From NCBI RefSeq assembly GCF_016908145.1, contig NZ_JAFBDI010000002.1:1-64000 (forward strand): 64,000 bases of DNA. The letters are read 5' to 3'. The DNA is from Marinitoga litoralis. Lineage in GTDB: Bacteria > Thermotogota > Thermotogae > Petrotogales > Petrotogaceae. This document shows positions 44,959 to 53,882 of the stretch, piece by piece (within the stretch, counting starts at the first letter, position 1; every line of letters begins with the position of its first letter). The notes under the pieces are model-generated. The model did no database searches. It saw only the letters and a list, made by a program, of their open reading frames with translations, and was not told the DNA's origin. Position numbers and translations under genes: made by a program.

Positions 44959-45411
44959 ATGAAAGTATCTAAATCAGTATACATTAATTCAACAAAGGAA
45001 AAAGTATGGAAAGTTATTTCAGATATTGAAAATTCGTCTGATATCATTTCAGGAATCAATAAAATTGAAATTGTCAATAAACCTAAGGATGGATTAATAG
45101 GATTAAAATGGAAAGAAACAAGAACAATTTTTGGCAAAGAATCAACAGAAACAATGTGGATCACTGATTCTGTTGAAAATGAATATTATAAAACTAGAGC
45201 TGAAAGTCATGGAATGATTTATATTTCTGAATTAAAAATCTCCGAAGGAGGTGGAAAAACAAAGCTAACTATGAATTTTTATGGTGAAACTACCAATTTT
45301 TTTGGAAAAATCATGTCTTTTATTTTTAGTAAAATGATGAATAAATCAACAGAAAAAATGATTTTAGAAGATTTAAATGATATAAAAAATTATATTGAGG
45401 AAAATAATTAG
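44959..45411 (+). CDS. SRPBCC-family ligand-binding protein
   Basis: A 150-residue protein of the START/SRPBCC superfamily (polyketide-cyclase-like). It opens MKVSKSVYINSTKEKVWKVI, typical of these, and has the usual pattern of strands and a C-terminal helix (EKMILEDLNDIKNYI). Such proteins bind lipids or small hydrophobic molecules in a deep pocket. The ATG at 44959 follows GGTGGGGATA. It overlaps no gene, and a DUF2975-like membrane gene follows 10 bases on. The ligand is unknown. Confidence 0.75.
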   Translation: MKVSKSVYINSTKEKVWKVISDIENSSDIISGINKIEIVNKPKDGLIGLKWKETRTIFGKESTETMWITDSVENEYYKTRAESHGMIYISELKISEGGGKTKLTMNFYGETTNFFGKIMSFIFSKMMNKSTEKMILEDLNDIKNYIEENN

Positions 45412-45421
45412 TAGGGTTAAT

Positions 45422-45865
45422 ATGAAGTTTAAAATTCTTTATTTAAAATCATTCATAATAGGTATTATAATTTTTACTTTAATTATTTCTATTTTTGTAA
45501 TACCTTCTTTGATTAAGGAAGGTATTGCATTTTATTCAAAAAATATAATAATTTCTTTTTTTGTTGGCATATATTTATCTATCATTCCATTTTTATATTC
45601 AAATATTCAAGTAATTAAAATTATCAATAATATTAGTAAAAATATCCTTTTTTCAGAAGATACTATAAAATCTTTAAACAAAATAAAAAAATCATCTTTT
45701 GTTTTTTGTGTAATTTATATTTTCTTATTCCCTATATTTTATTATTTAGGAGAAATAGATGATGCGCCAGGAATGATATTATTAGGATTTATAATTATTT
45801 TATCTTCTATTTTCATATATATATTAATGTCTGTACTGATAGATGAGTTAAAAAATAAATTATAA
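45422..45865 (+). CDS. Small membrane protein, DUF2975-like
   Basis: A 147-residue protein with four hydrophobic segments (FIIGIIIFTLIISIFV, IIISFFVGIYLSIIPFLY, SFVFCVIYIFLFPIFYYLG and a C-terminal one) and the loop SEDTIKSLNKIKKSS, as in DUF2975 membrane proteins. Those often sit beside a small HTH regulator, which is absent here. The ribosome site is weak (TAGGGT), so the start at 45422 is tentative. Function unknown. Confidence 0.6.
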   Translation: MKFKILYLKSFIIGIIIFTLIISIFVIPSLIKEGIAFYSKNIIISFFVGIYLSIIPFLYSNIQVIKIINNISKNILFSEDTIKSLNKIKKSSFVFCVIYIFLFPIFYYLGEIDDAPGMILLGFIIILSSIFIYILMSVLIDELKNKL

Positions 45866-45902
45866 TATTGATACAAGATAATTTTTATAAGTGAGGTAGA
45901 TT

Positions 45903-46435
45903 ATGGGAAAAATAATACTTAATTTAGCTATAAGCATCGATGGATATATTGCGGATGAAAATGGAGGTTTTGATTGGATAAAAGGTAAAGAATCTGAAAT
46001 GAAAACTAAAGAAGTTTTTGATTTTGAAAAATTTATTAAAGAAATAGATGTTATCGTTATGGGTTCTAAAGCATATGAAGATACACCAGAAGATTCTTTG
46101 ATACTCTATTAAACGAAAAAGAAATTTTAGTTTTAACAAATAGAAATCTTAAAAAAAGAAATAATGTCAAATTTATTAATAAAGATATTATTGACAAAGT
46201 GATAGAATATAAAAAATTGGGTAAAAACATCTGGATATATGGGGGAGGAAAATTAGCAACCCTTTTTTTAAAGGAAAATATTATTGACGAATATATTTTT
46301 GGAATTATTCCAATTATACTAGGAAAAGGTATTCCACTTTTTGTAAATAATACTCCTACAATTAATTTAAAATTAATGAATTATTATATAGAAAATGATA
46401 TTGTGATTTTAAAATATGAAAAATATAGGAAGTGA
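45903..46435 (+). pseudogene. Frameshifted dihydrofolate-reductase-family protein
   Basis: The start (GTGAGG site) opens a frame MGKIILNLAISIDGYIADE that runs to a stop at 46110-46112. The -1 frame takes over from about 46092 (FFDTLLNEKEILVLTNR) and runs without interruption to 46435, including IWIYGGGKLATLFL and IIPIILGKGIPLF, the usual end of RibD-C/DHFR-like small reductases. One missing base near 46090-46097 (GA-TTC) joins the two halves into a single protein of about 176 residues. This is a broken gene or a sequencing error. The real enzyme would be NADPH-dependent, substrate unknown. Confidence 0.8.
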
Positions 46436-46440
46436 TTTAA

Positions 46441-47124
46441 TTGTTTCCCATTAGAGATATTAACCCTAGTAGTAAAAAACCTGTAGTAACAATTACACTA
46501 ATAATTATTAATGTAGTAATTTTTACTTTTGAAATACTTTTACCTCAAAATGTAAGAGAAGAATTTATTCAATTTTATGGTTTTATTCCAACAGAATTGA
46601 CTAAATCGATTGTATATGGCGATAATATTATTTTTAATATATTTACAATATTTACCAGTATGTTTTTACATGGAAGTTTTATGCACATATTGGGAAATAT
46701 GTGGTCTCTATGGTTATTTGGAGATAATGTAGAGGATAAATTAGGACATTTTAAGTTTTTACTAATTTATTTATCCAGTGGTTTTATAGCTTCGTTTACT
46801 CATTATATTTTCTATTCCAATTCTCCAATTGTAACTATAGGTGCATCTGGTGCTATTTCTGGAGTAATAGGAATATATTTTATTTTATTCCCATTTGCTA
46901 AAATCGAAACCTTATTCTTATTGTTATGGATTCCATTTTTTGTAAATATTCCATCATTTATATACATTGGATTATGGTTTATATCTCAAGTATTCAATGG
47001 TATCTTGACTTTAATAGGACCATATTATGGAGCTGGAGTAGCTTGGTGGGCTCATATAGGAGGATTCTTGTTTGGCGCATATATTGCTAAAAGATATAAA
47101 CGAAAATATGTTTATTATTTCTAA
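46441..47124 (+). CDS. Rhomboid-family intramembrane serine protease
   Basis: A 227-residue membrane protein with about six segments. Catalytic Ser lies in GASGAISG near residue 139, and the His in HIGGFLFGAY near 206, the dyad of active rhomboids. The first loop has MHILGNMWSLWLFGDNVED, a typical rhomboid stretch. TTG 46441 is the likely start, with AGGAAGTGA upstream. It should cleave membrane proteins near their segments; targets are unknown. The start comes 6 bases after the broken reductase. Confidence 0.9.
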   Translation: MFPIRDINPSSKKPVVTITLIIINVVIFTFEILLPQNVREEFIQFYGFIPTELTKSIVYGDNIIFNIFTIFTSMFLHGSFMHILGNMWSLWLFGDNVEDKLGHFKFLLIYLSSGFIASFTHYIFYSNSPIVTIGASGAISGVIGIYFILFPFAKIETLFLLLWIPFFVNIPSFIYIGLWFISQVFNGILTLIGPYYGAGVAWWAHIGGFLFGAYIAKRYKRKYVYYF

Positions 47125-47136
47125 TGGGGGAATATT

Positions 47137-48372
47137 ATGAATTACCTAGAAAAAATTAAAAAATTAAAACCAGTATTATGGGTAAATCCAAATAAAATAA
47201 ATTCAAAACAAGCTTTAGAAAAAATAGATATGAAATATGATGATATATTAGACGCTGAAGAAAGATTAAAAAGGTTTGCACCTTTAATAAAAAAACTATT
47301 TCCAGAAACAATTGATGGAATTATAGAATCGCCATTAGTGGAAATAAATAATATGAAAAAAGAACTTGATAAATTATATAATTATAAACTTGATGGAAAA
47401 CTATTGCTAAAATGCGATAATTATTTAAAAGTAGCTGGGTCAATTAAAGCTCGTGGAGGTATATATGAAGTATTAAAACATGCTGAAAAAATTGCTATTG
47501 ATAATAATATTATAAAATTAGAAGATGATTATTCAATTTTATCAGATTATAAAGATTTATTCTCAAAATATAAAATTGCTGTAGGATCCACTGGTAATTT
47601 AGGTTTATCAATTGGAATCATTTCATCTGCATTAGGTTTTCAAGTAGATGTGCATATGTCAAACGATGCTAAAGAATGGAAAAAAGAAATTCTGAGAAGT
47701 AAAGGTGTTAATGTAATAGAATATAGTGATGATTACTCAAAAGCAGTTGAGGAAGGAAGAAAACAATGCTTAAAAGATAAAAATTGTTATTTTATTGATG
47801 ATGAAAATTCCAAAGATTTATTTTTAGGTTATGCAGTAGCTGCATTAAGATTAAAAAAACAATTAGACAATTTAAATATAAGTATTTCCGATGAAAATCC
47901 GTTATATGTGTATTTACCATGTGGTGTAGGTGGAGCACCTGGAGGCATTACCTTTGGGTTGAAATATGTTTTTGGAGATAATGTGCACAGCTATTTTGTC
48001 GAACCAACTCATGCGCCGTGTATGTTACTAGGTCTTTTAACAAGAAAATTTAATAATATACATGTAAAAGATTTCGGTATTGATAATATAACTGAAGCTG
48101 ATGGTTTAGCTGTTGGTTCTCCATCAAAACTTGTATCAGAAATTGCTGATATGCTTATTGATGGTATATATACCATAGAAGATAATGAATTGTTTAAATT
48201 ATTATCTTTAATAAAAGATGCTGAAAATATTAAATTAGAACCCTCTTCAGCTGCATCACTAAAAGGTCCATATATAATAAAAGAAAATGGGATTCATATA
48301 GCTTGGGCTACTGGAGGTTTACTTGTCCCAGAGAATATATATAATAAAATGTATGAAAGAGGTAAATTATAA
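47137..48372 (+). CDS. dsdA: D-serine ammonia-lyase
   Basis: A 411-residue PLP enzyme deaminating D-serine to pyruvate and ammonia. The PLP lysine is in SIKARGG near residue 109. GSTGNLGLSIGI near 149 and the phosphate loop PCGVGGAPGG near 265 are as in DsdA. Length is a little below E. coli DsdA. The start has a GGGGGA site. A gene group handling D-amino acids surrounds it: racemase at 51 kb, M55 peptidase at 52 kb and GGT at 55 kb. It overlaps the next gene by 1 base (TAATG). Confidence 0.9.
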   Translation: MNYLEKIKKLKPVLWVNPNKINSKQALEKIDMKYDDILDAEERLKRFAPLIKKLFPETIDGIIESPLVEINNMKKELDKLYNYKLDGKLLLKCDNYLKVAGSIKARGGIYEVLKHAEKIAIDNNIIKLEDDYSILSDYKDLFSKYKIAVGSTGNLGLSIGIISSALGFQVDVHMSNDAKEWKKEILRSKGVNVIEYSDDYSKAVEEGRKQCLKDKNCYFIDDENSKDLFLGYAVAALRLKKQLDNLNISISDENPLYVYLPCGVGGAPGGITFGLKYVFGDNVHSYFVEPTHAPCMLLGLLTRKFNNIHVKDFGIDNITEADGLAVGSPSKLVSEIADMLIDGIYTIEDNELFKLLSLIKDAENIKLEPSSAASLKGPYIIKENGIHIAWATGGLLVPENIYNKMYERGKL

Positions 48373-48845
48373 TGTTTTATTTAAATTCAGAATTTATAAT
48401 GTATCCTAAAAATGTTATATCTTTTGCATTAACAGTAAGACCTGCAAATTCTGGTAGAATATACTTATATTTATATGCAAACTCATTAGCAGCTTCTTGG
48501 AAGCTAGGAAAAATGAGGAAATATACAGACTATATATCATATAGAAAAATGGCAAGATATTTAGAAATAGATTATTTTGTTATAGAAAAAAGTACTCAAG
48601 CATTAAAAAAAATGGGAGCAATTGAAGTTATTGAAACAAATAATAGAGGTACAATATATAAAATAAATATACCAGAATATTATGATGAAGATAAATTAGA
48701 ATGGATATTTAAAGATCCTGAAGAATCAAAAATTTTTTCAAATTTCAATAATCCAATAGATGATATTTTAGATTCATTAAAACATATGAAATCTAAAATA
48801 AAAGAAAACAAAATTCCATTGTTTAAAAAGGGGGAAAACAAATGA
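48372..48845 (+). CDS. Hypothetical winged-helix protein
   Basis: A 157-residue protein that I cannot assign to a family. Residues about 55-100 (ISYRKMARYLEIDYFVIEKS, then QALKKMGAIEVIETNNRG) look like a winged helix with a recognition helix and a beta wing, so a DNA-binding role is suggested. The first 40 residues may form a small beta domain, and the C-terminus is a charged helix ending KKGENK. A 1-base overlap with dsdA and an ATGA overlap with the next gene link it to both. Confidence 0.6.
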   Translation: MFYLNSEFIMYPKNVISFALTVRPANSGRIYLYLYANSLAASWKLGKMRKYTDYISYRKMARYLEIDYFVIEKSTQALKKMGAIEVIETNNRGTIYKINIPEYYDEDKLEWIFKDPEESKIFSNFNNPIDDILDSLKHMKSKIKENKIPLFKKGENK

Positions 48846-49462
48846 ATATTAAAAAAGTAGAAGAAGCTTCAAAAAAATTCTTAAGTGTTTATCCAGGTGG
48901 TTTTTCAAATCCTGAATTATTAAAATTAGCAAAAAAACATATTCCAGAAAAAATGCATAATATGGCATTAGAATTTTTTAATTTAGATGCTTTTGAAGAT
49001 TTAAACAAAGTAACAGATAATTTAATTAAAATTGTTTCCAAAGCTTCTTTAGTTTGATTATTTGAAAAGCCTAAATTTAGAGATGCTGTTAAAGCTATGA
49101 CTGAAGAAGAAAAGAAACAATTATCTGAAGGAATTAAACAATTAATTCATGGAGATAAGGAATTAGGTTTTAATTTAACTTTAGAAATTTTAGGAAATTA
49201 TAAATTAGCAAAATGGACATTACTAACAATAGTTCCATATTATTATAGTCCCAGAAAAGAAGTATTTGTAAAACCAAACACTACTAAATTAATAATAAAA
49301 TATTATGAATTAGAAGATATCAAATATTCAGCAAAACCTACATATGATTTCTATAAAAAATTTAGAAATTATATATTAGAAATGAAAAAATATGTAGATA
49401 AGTCTTTAGATATTGATAATGCGGCCTTTACTGGATTTTTAATGATGGCAACAGAACTATGA
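48842..49462 (+). pseudogene. Conserved-looking hypothetical gene interrupted by an in-frame TGA
   Basis: The start at 48842 has a strong GGGGG site and an ATGA overlap with the preceding gene. The frame reads KASLV, then TGA (49055-49057, codon 72), and continues in the same frame with LFEKPKFRDAVKAM for 134 more codons to 49462. Both parts are lysine-rich helical protein and belong together. A change from TGG (Trp) or TCA (Ser) to TGA would explain it. I know no function. The other genes use TGA as an ordinary stop, so the code is standard. It may be dead, read through, or a sequencing error. Confidence 0.75.
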
Positions 49463-49743
49463 AAATAAAAATATTTGATTTTTCAAAAATACATTTTATA
49501 GTATTTGGTTTTATAGGGTTGATATTTGGCATTCTATATTCATTTGGTGGATTAATTTATGATATAATCCACAATTCAGTTGGTTATGGAACACTATTAG
49601 CTTTTTTTGCTTTAATAGGTATGCCATTAATATTTTCAATTTTTGGTTTTTTATTGGGTTTATTTATTGGTATTATATTTAATTTTATTAATAAATATTT
49701 GAAATTAAATATACAGTTGGAGGATAAAAATGAAAAAATATAA
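49459..49743 (+). CDS. Small two- or three-segment membrane protein of unknown function
   Basis: A 94-residue protein with two or three hydrophobic helices (FIVFGFIGLIFGILYSFGG and FALIGMPLIFSIFGFLLGLF, then a short one). It begins within an ATGA overlap with the interrupted gene and has no clear ribosome site of its own, so its translation may depend on ribosomes passing the in-frame TGA. I do not recognise it. It completes a three-gene set of unknown function. Confidence 0.6.
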   Translation: MKIKIFDFSKIHFIVFGFIGLIFGILYSFGGLIYDIIHNSVGYGTLLAFFALIGMPLIFSIFGFLLGLFIGIIFNFINKYLKLNIQLEDKNEKI

Positions 49744-50185
49744 TTTTATTGCTGAAATAAAAGAATCTAAAATAGGAAAAGGTGGAGCATATATTGAATT
49801 CCCATACGATGTGGAAAAAGAATTTGGGAAAAAAGGAAGAATAAAGGTTGTAGCATTTTTTGATGGAGTTGAATATAGAGGATCACTAGTAAAAATGGGA
49901 ACTGATTGTCATATTTTAGGTATTCAAAAGGCTATAAGAAAAAAAATCAATAAAGATATTGGAGATAATGTTGAAATAACTTTATACGAAGATACTGATG
50001 AAAGAAAAATAATTTTAAATAAATTATTAGAAAACAAATTAAAAGAAAATAATCTAATTGAAGTTTTTGAAAAATTATCTTATTCAAAGAAAAAAGAATA
50101 TAATAATTTAATTGAAAATGCGAAGAAAGAAGAAACAAAATTAAAAAGACTAGAAAAAATAATTTCTGAATTAAAGAGAGGTTAA
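49730..50185 (+). CDS. DUF1905/YdeI-like protein
   Basis: A 151-residue soluble protein. The first 90 residues follow the DUF1905 pattern (KGGAYIEFPYDVEKEFGKKG, then VEYRGSLVKMGTDCHILGIQ), a small beta barrel. The C-terminal part is a helical region (LSYSKKKEYNNLIENAKKEE) like that of YdeI/OmpD-associated proteins. Function unknown. GGAGG lies before the ATG, and it ends 1 base before the TSUP gene. Confidence 0.75.
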   Translation: MKKYNFIAEIKESKIGKGGAYIEFPYDVEKEFGKKGRIKVVAFFDGVEYRGSLVKMGTDCHILGIQKAIRKKINKDIGDNVEITLYEDTDERKIILNKLLENKLKENNLIEVFEKLSYSKKKEYNNLIENAKKEETKLKRLEKIISELKRG

Positions 50186-50186
50186 T

Positions 50187-50954
50187 ATGAATATAGATTT
50201 AATTGATAAACTAACATTATTCCCATTAATATTTCTTGCAGGATTTGTTGATTCTATAGCTGGTGGTGGTGGGCTAATATCTCTTCCAGCATATTTATTT
50301 ATTGGGTTACCTAGTCATAATGCATTAGCTACAAATAAATTATCCTCTTCAATAGGTACGACAATAAGTACTTTAAGATTTGCAAAAGGTAAAGCGATAA
50401 TATTTGAAGTAGGAATTTTTTCAGTAATCTTTTCTTTTATTGGCTCTTTTTTAGGAGCAAAATTAGCATTGTTTTTATCTGATGATATTTTAAAAATTAT
50501 TTTAGCAATATTAATTCCTTTGGCTGCAATTTTTATTATGATTAGAAAACCCGTAAAAAATGAAAATAAAGAATATGACTTATCTCATATAAAAACAATT
50601 ATTTTATCTAGTTTAATAGGACTAATTATTGGTATGTATGATGGTTTCTTTGGACCTGGTACTGGAACGTTTTTAATCATTTTATATGTTTCCATTTTAT
50701 CTATAGATCATGTTAAAGCTTCAGGAACAGCAAAAATTGTTAATTTAGCTTCTAATATTAGTGCGTTATTAACTTTTATTATAGGTGGAAAAGTAATTTT
50801 TTCTATAGGTCTTCCGGCAGCATTATTTGGTATAGCAGGCAATTGGATAGGTTCTGGATTAGCTTTAAAAAATGGTGAAAAAATTATTAAACCAATAATG
50901 ATTATTGTTCTATCTTTGTTATTCCTTAAGATATTATCAGACATTATATTTTAA
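50187..50954 (+). CDS. TSUP-family (TauE/SafE-like) anion exporter
   Basis: A 255-residue membrane protein with about eight segments in two repeats. It has the family stretch AGFVDSIAGGGGLISLPAYL near residue 16, and a second MYDGFFGPGTGTFLIIL. These transporters move sulfite, sulfoacetate or similar anions. It starts 1 base after the DUF1905-like gene and ends 1 base before the racemase, so it is in that operon. A second family member is at 53.9 kb. Confidence 0.87.
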   Translation: MNIDLIDKLTLFPLIFLAGFVDSIAGGGGLISLPAYLFIGLPSHNALATNKLSSSIGTTISTLRFAKGKAIIFEVGIFSVIFSFIGSFLGAKLALFLSDDILKIILAILIPLAAIFIMIRKPVKNENKEYDLSHIKTIILSSLIGLIIGMYDGFFGPGTGTFLIILYVSILSIDHVKASGTAKIVNLASNISALLTFIIGGKVIFSIGLPAALFGIAGNWIGSGLALKNGEKIIKPIMIIVLSLLFLKILSDIIF

Positions 50955-50955
50955 T

Positions 50956-51951
50956 ATGGAATATCCAAATTTAATTATAAATATTAAAAAAATAAGAGAA
51001 AATACTATTAAAGTAATTAAAAAATGTATGGAACATGGAATTGAAGTTGCAATAGTAACTAAAGTTTTTGCTGGTGATATTACTATAGTGAAAAATATTA
51101 TAGATAGTGGTGCAAAATTAATAGCTGATTCTAGAATATTAAATTTAAAAAAATTTAATTCTTTTGATGTGAAAAAAATGCTTATCAGAATACCCGAAAA
51201 GAGTGAAATAGAAGAAGTTATTAAATTCTCTGATATTTCTTTAGTTTCAGAATTTGAAACAATAAAAGAATTAAACTATTATGCAAAATTATATGGAAAA
51301 ATATACGAAATATTTTTAATGATTGATTTAGGAGATTTAAGAGAAGGTATTTTTTTTTATAATTATAATGAAATATATAATACTGTCAAAAATATTATTA
51401 AATTAAAAAATATAAAACTAAAAGGATTAGGAACAAATTTTTCATGTTTTGGTGGAGTAATACCATCAGAGGAAAAATATAATATATTGACAAATATAAA
51501 AAATAGGTTAGAAAAAGAATTGAACATAAAAATTGAAAAAATTTCTGGAGGAAGTTCTGGGACGTTATCATTAATCGATAAAATAAATATCCCAAAAGAA
51601 ATTAATAATTTAAGATGTGGTTCATCAGTAGCCCTGGGAATAGGGTTAAATGATACACCATTTTCATATTTAAATCAAGATACTTGTGTATATAAATCTA
51701 AATTAGTAGAATTTAAAAATAAAAAGAATTTAAAAATAGGAATTTGTCCAATAAATGAAATTGAACTGCCAAAAAACTACTTAATACCAGTAGATAATAA
51801 AATTAAGGTAATTGATATTAAAAATGATTATATATTTTTAGATTTACCTGAAAATTATTCTTTAAATGATACTATAGATTTCCATTTATCATATGGAGGA
51901 TTGCTATCTTTAATGAGCTCATCAAAAACAAAAAAATATTATGTTGAATGA
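50956..51951 (+). CDS. Alanine/ornithine racemase-family PLP enzyme
   Basis: A 331-residue PLP enzyme of the alanine racemase N-terminal barrel family. The PLP lysine is in AIVTKVFAGD near residue 35, and the ribose/phosphate region shows SGGSSGTL near 200 with the flanking CGSSVALG. The ornithine racemase subgroup has this architecture and lacks the second domain fold of true Alr; substrate D/L-ornithine or alanine is inferred. ATG 50956 follows the upstream stop directly. No ribosome site is visible, so translation is probably coupled to the TSUP gene. Confidence 0.85.
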   Translation: MEYPNLIINIKKIRENTIKVIKKCMEHGIEVAIVTKVFAGDITIVKNIIDSGAKLIADSRILNLKKFNSFDVKKMLIRIPEKSEIEEVIKFSDISLVSEFETIKELNYYAKLYGKIYEIFLMIDLGDLREGIFFYNYNEIYNTVKNIIKLKNIKLKGLGTNFSCFGGVIPSEEKYNILTNIKNRLEKELNIKIEKISGGSSGTLSLIDKINIPKEINNLRCGSSVALGIGLNDTPFSYLNQDTCVYKSKLVEFKNKKNLKIGICPINEIELPKNYLIPVDNKIKVIDIKNDYIFLDLPENYSLNDTIDFHLSYGGLLSLMSSSKTKKYYVE

Positions 51952-51956
51952 TAATA

Positions 51957-52775
51957 TCAGATATATTTTGATGCTATAGTAATATATGTCATTGCTAATA
52001 AACCTTCAAAAACAACCTTGTAATCTTCATGAACTAATTTTACTCTTCTTCCATCTATTCTTTCTACTAAAGGCATCGATTCTATCATATCAGCTTTTGA
52101 TGTATCTGATAATTCAACTATCATTTCAATTGGCTTTTCAAATTTAAATATAGTAAAATCTTCTTTCTTATAATTTAGCATTATTTGAGTAGCATCTTCA
52201 ATTTCTTCTAATAATTTTTTCATAGGCTTAAATTTAGCTGAATATCTTCCTAATGATTCTTTTGTTGACACATAAATAAGGTTATTGAAATATCCATCCA
52301 ATTGAGATTTCAATTTATCATCACCAACAACCATTGCTAGTGGCACATTAAACAACCCACCAAAAGCTGCATTTATTAATGTTTCATTCATATATTTACC
52401 ATTTATCCAAATATTATGAATAGATGAACTAGAATATGTATGATCCATAGTAGAATACATTTCTCCAATTCCAGAATGATATCCGAAAAATATCATTCTA
52501 TCAAAAGAAGAATCAATTCCTGACATCATATAATATTTTCTAATCCCACCTGAGATTAATTCTACATTAGGAAATTCATTAGTTATTTCCCATAAAATAT
52601 TGTCCCCCATAGCATGTGAATCAGAAATTACTACCTCATTATCTCTCAAAGATTTTAATAATGCTTTTAACTGTTCAATAGCATATTTTTGTTTGTAATC
52701 ATTTCCCTTATTAACATCAGACCATTGAGTAACTCCACCTAACCCTTCAAAATCAAATGATATATATATTTTCAC
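51957..52775 (-). CDS. D-aminopeptidase, M55 (DppA) family
   Basis: A 272-residue metal peptidase that cleaves peptides starting with D-alanine or D-amino acids. Visible zinc-ligand stretches are DFEGLGG near residue 8, SDSHAMGDN near 58, GYHSGIGEMYSTMDHTYS near 98 and NETLINAAFGG near 132. The start is GTG 52775, six bases after GGAGGGG, in preference to an upstream ATG with no such site. It is convergent to the racemase and divergent from the DegV gene. It would release D-amino acids from peptides, linking it to dsdA and the racemase. Confidence 0.9.
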   Translation of the reverse strand: MKIYISFDFEGLGGVTQWSDVNKGNDYKQKYAIEQLKALLKSLRDNEVVISDSHAMGDNILWEITNEFPNVELISGGIRKYYMMSGIDSSFDRMIFFGYHSGIGEMYSTMDHTYSSSSIHNIWINGKYMNETLINAAFGGLFNVPLAMVVGDDKLKSQLDGYFNNLIYVSTKESLGRYSAKFKPMKKLLEEIEDATQIMLNYKKEDFTIFKFEKPIEMIVELSDTSKADMIESMPLVERIDGRRVKLVHEDYKVVFEGLLAMTYITIASKYI

Positions 52776-52949
52776 TTTATCCCCTCCCATTATATTTATT
52801 CTCTTTATTAAATTATACAACATATATTAAAATTAATAAAATAATAATTATATCTATAACTAATAATCTCACTTTTAATTATACAAACAAATATGATATA
52901 ATAAGTATAACTAACAATAATACTATATATTATCTTTTAGGAGGAAAAT

Positions 52950-53783
52950 ATGATAAAAATAGTAACCGATAGTGTAGCTGATTTGCCAAAAGAAATAATT
53001 GAAAAGTATAATATTATAGTTATTCCTTTAAATGTTGAAATTGATGGAGTTAGTTATCAAGATGGAGTTTCAATTTCAGCTGAAGAGTTTCAAAATAAAA
53101 TGTTAAGTAGTGAGAAACTCCCAAAAACTTCACAACCATCCCCGGAATTATTTAAAGAAGCTTTCGAAAAAATTATAAATAATGGGGACGAAGTACTGTG
53201 TTTAACAATTTCTTCTAAATTAAGCGGAACTATCCAAGCAGCTAATTTAGCTAAAAATTTAATTGAGAAAAATGACGATATATATATTTTTGATACACTT
53301 GGAGCTTCATCAGGTGAAGGAGTGCAGGTTATTAAAGCTGCAGAAATGGCATCTGAAGGATATTCTATAAAAGAAATAATTAATGAACTAACAAAACTTA
53401 GAGATGAAATTACTATACTAATATTATTGGATACTCTTGAAAATATAGTAAAAGGTGGAAGATTAAGTAAATTTCGTGGAACTGTAGCTAAAATATTAAA
53501 TTTCAAAATTATTTTGCATAATGACGAAGGTGCTGTAGAAATGCTTGAAAGAGTCAGAGGTAGAAAAAAATTTCATATGAAAGTTTTAGAATTAATAGAA
53601 AAAAGCAAGGTAGATTTTCATGATAGAATAGTGGGTATAACTCATGTTAATAATATTGAAGATGCTGAATATTTTAAAAATATAATTCAGGAAAAATATA
53701 AACCTAAAGAAATTTATATTAATTATATGGGATCAACACTTGCAACATATGCAGGAGATAGAGGTATAATAATTTCTTTTTAA
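52950..53783 (+). CDS. DegV-family fatty-acid-binding protein
   Basis: A 277-residue DegV (EDD) protein. The N-terminus IVTDSVADLPKEII and VIPLNVEIDGVSY, TSQPSPELF and the basic block GGRLSKFRGTVA (near 170) are family signatures. DegV proteins bind a fatty acid between the two domains and hand it to fatty-acid kinase. A GGAGG site and upstream AT-rich TATAAT boxes precede it. The terminator overlaps its stop. Confidence 0.92.
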   Translation: MIKIVTDSVADLPKEIIEKYNIIVIPLNVEIDGVSYQDGVSISAEEFQNKMLSSEKLPKTSQPSPELFKEAFEKIINNGDEVLCLTISSKLSGTIQAANLAKNLIEKNDDIYIFDTLGASSGEGVQVIKAAEMASEGYSIKEIINELTKLRDEITILILLDTLENIVKGGRLSKFRGTVAKILNFKIILHNDEGAVEMLERVRGRKKFHMKVLELIEKSKVDFHDRIVGITHVNNIEDAEYFKNIIQEKYKPKEIYINYMGSTLATYAGDRGIIISF

Positions 53784-53809
53784 TTCCCCGTTATAAAATT
53801 CGGGGAATT
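53782..53809 (+). terminator. Terminator of the degV gene
   Basis: AATTCCCCG and CGGGGAATT form a 9-bp stem with a 10-base loop, followed by a T run. The stop TAA (53781-53783) overlaps the stem. The next promoter's -35 begins six bases further. Confidence 0.85.
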
Positions 53810-53814
53810 TTTTG

Positions 53815-53843
53815 TTGACAAAATATGTAAATTTCAATATAAT
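53815..53843 (+). promoter_or_regulatory. Consensus promoter of the TSUP-ggt operon
   Basis: TTGACA (53815-53820), 17 bases, TATAAT (53838-53843). It starts right after the degV terminator. The RNA start near 53850 gives a leader of about 30 bases. Confidence 0.85.
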
Positions 53844-53882
53844 AAGAATAATTAGCTTAGCAAATTTTTCGGGAGGGATAAT

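Noticed and set aside
49055-49057. Selenocysteine at the in-frame TGA
   Set aside because: No stable stem-loop with the expected spacing follows the codon, and a nonsense mutation from TGG or TCA is simpler.
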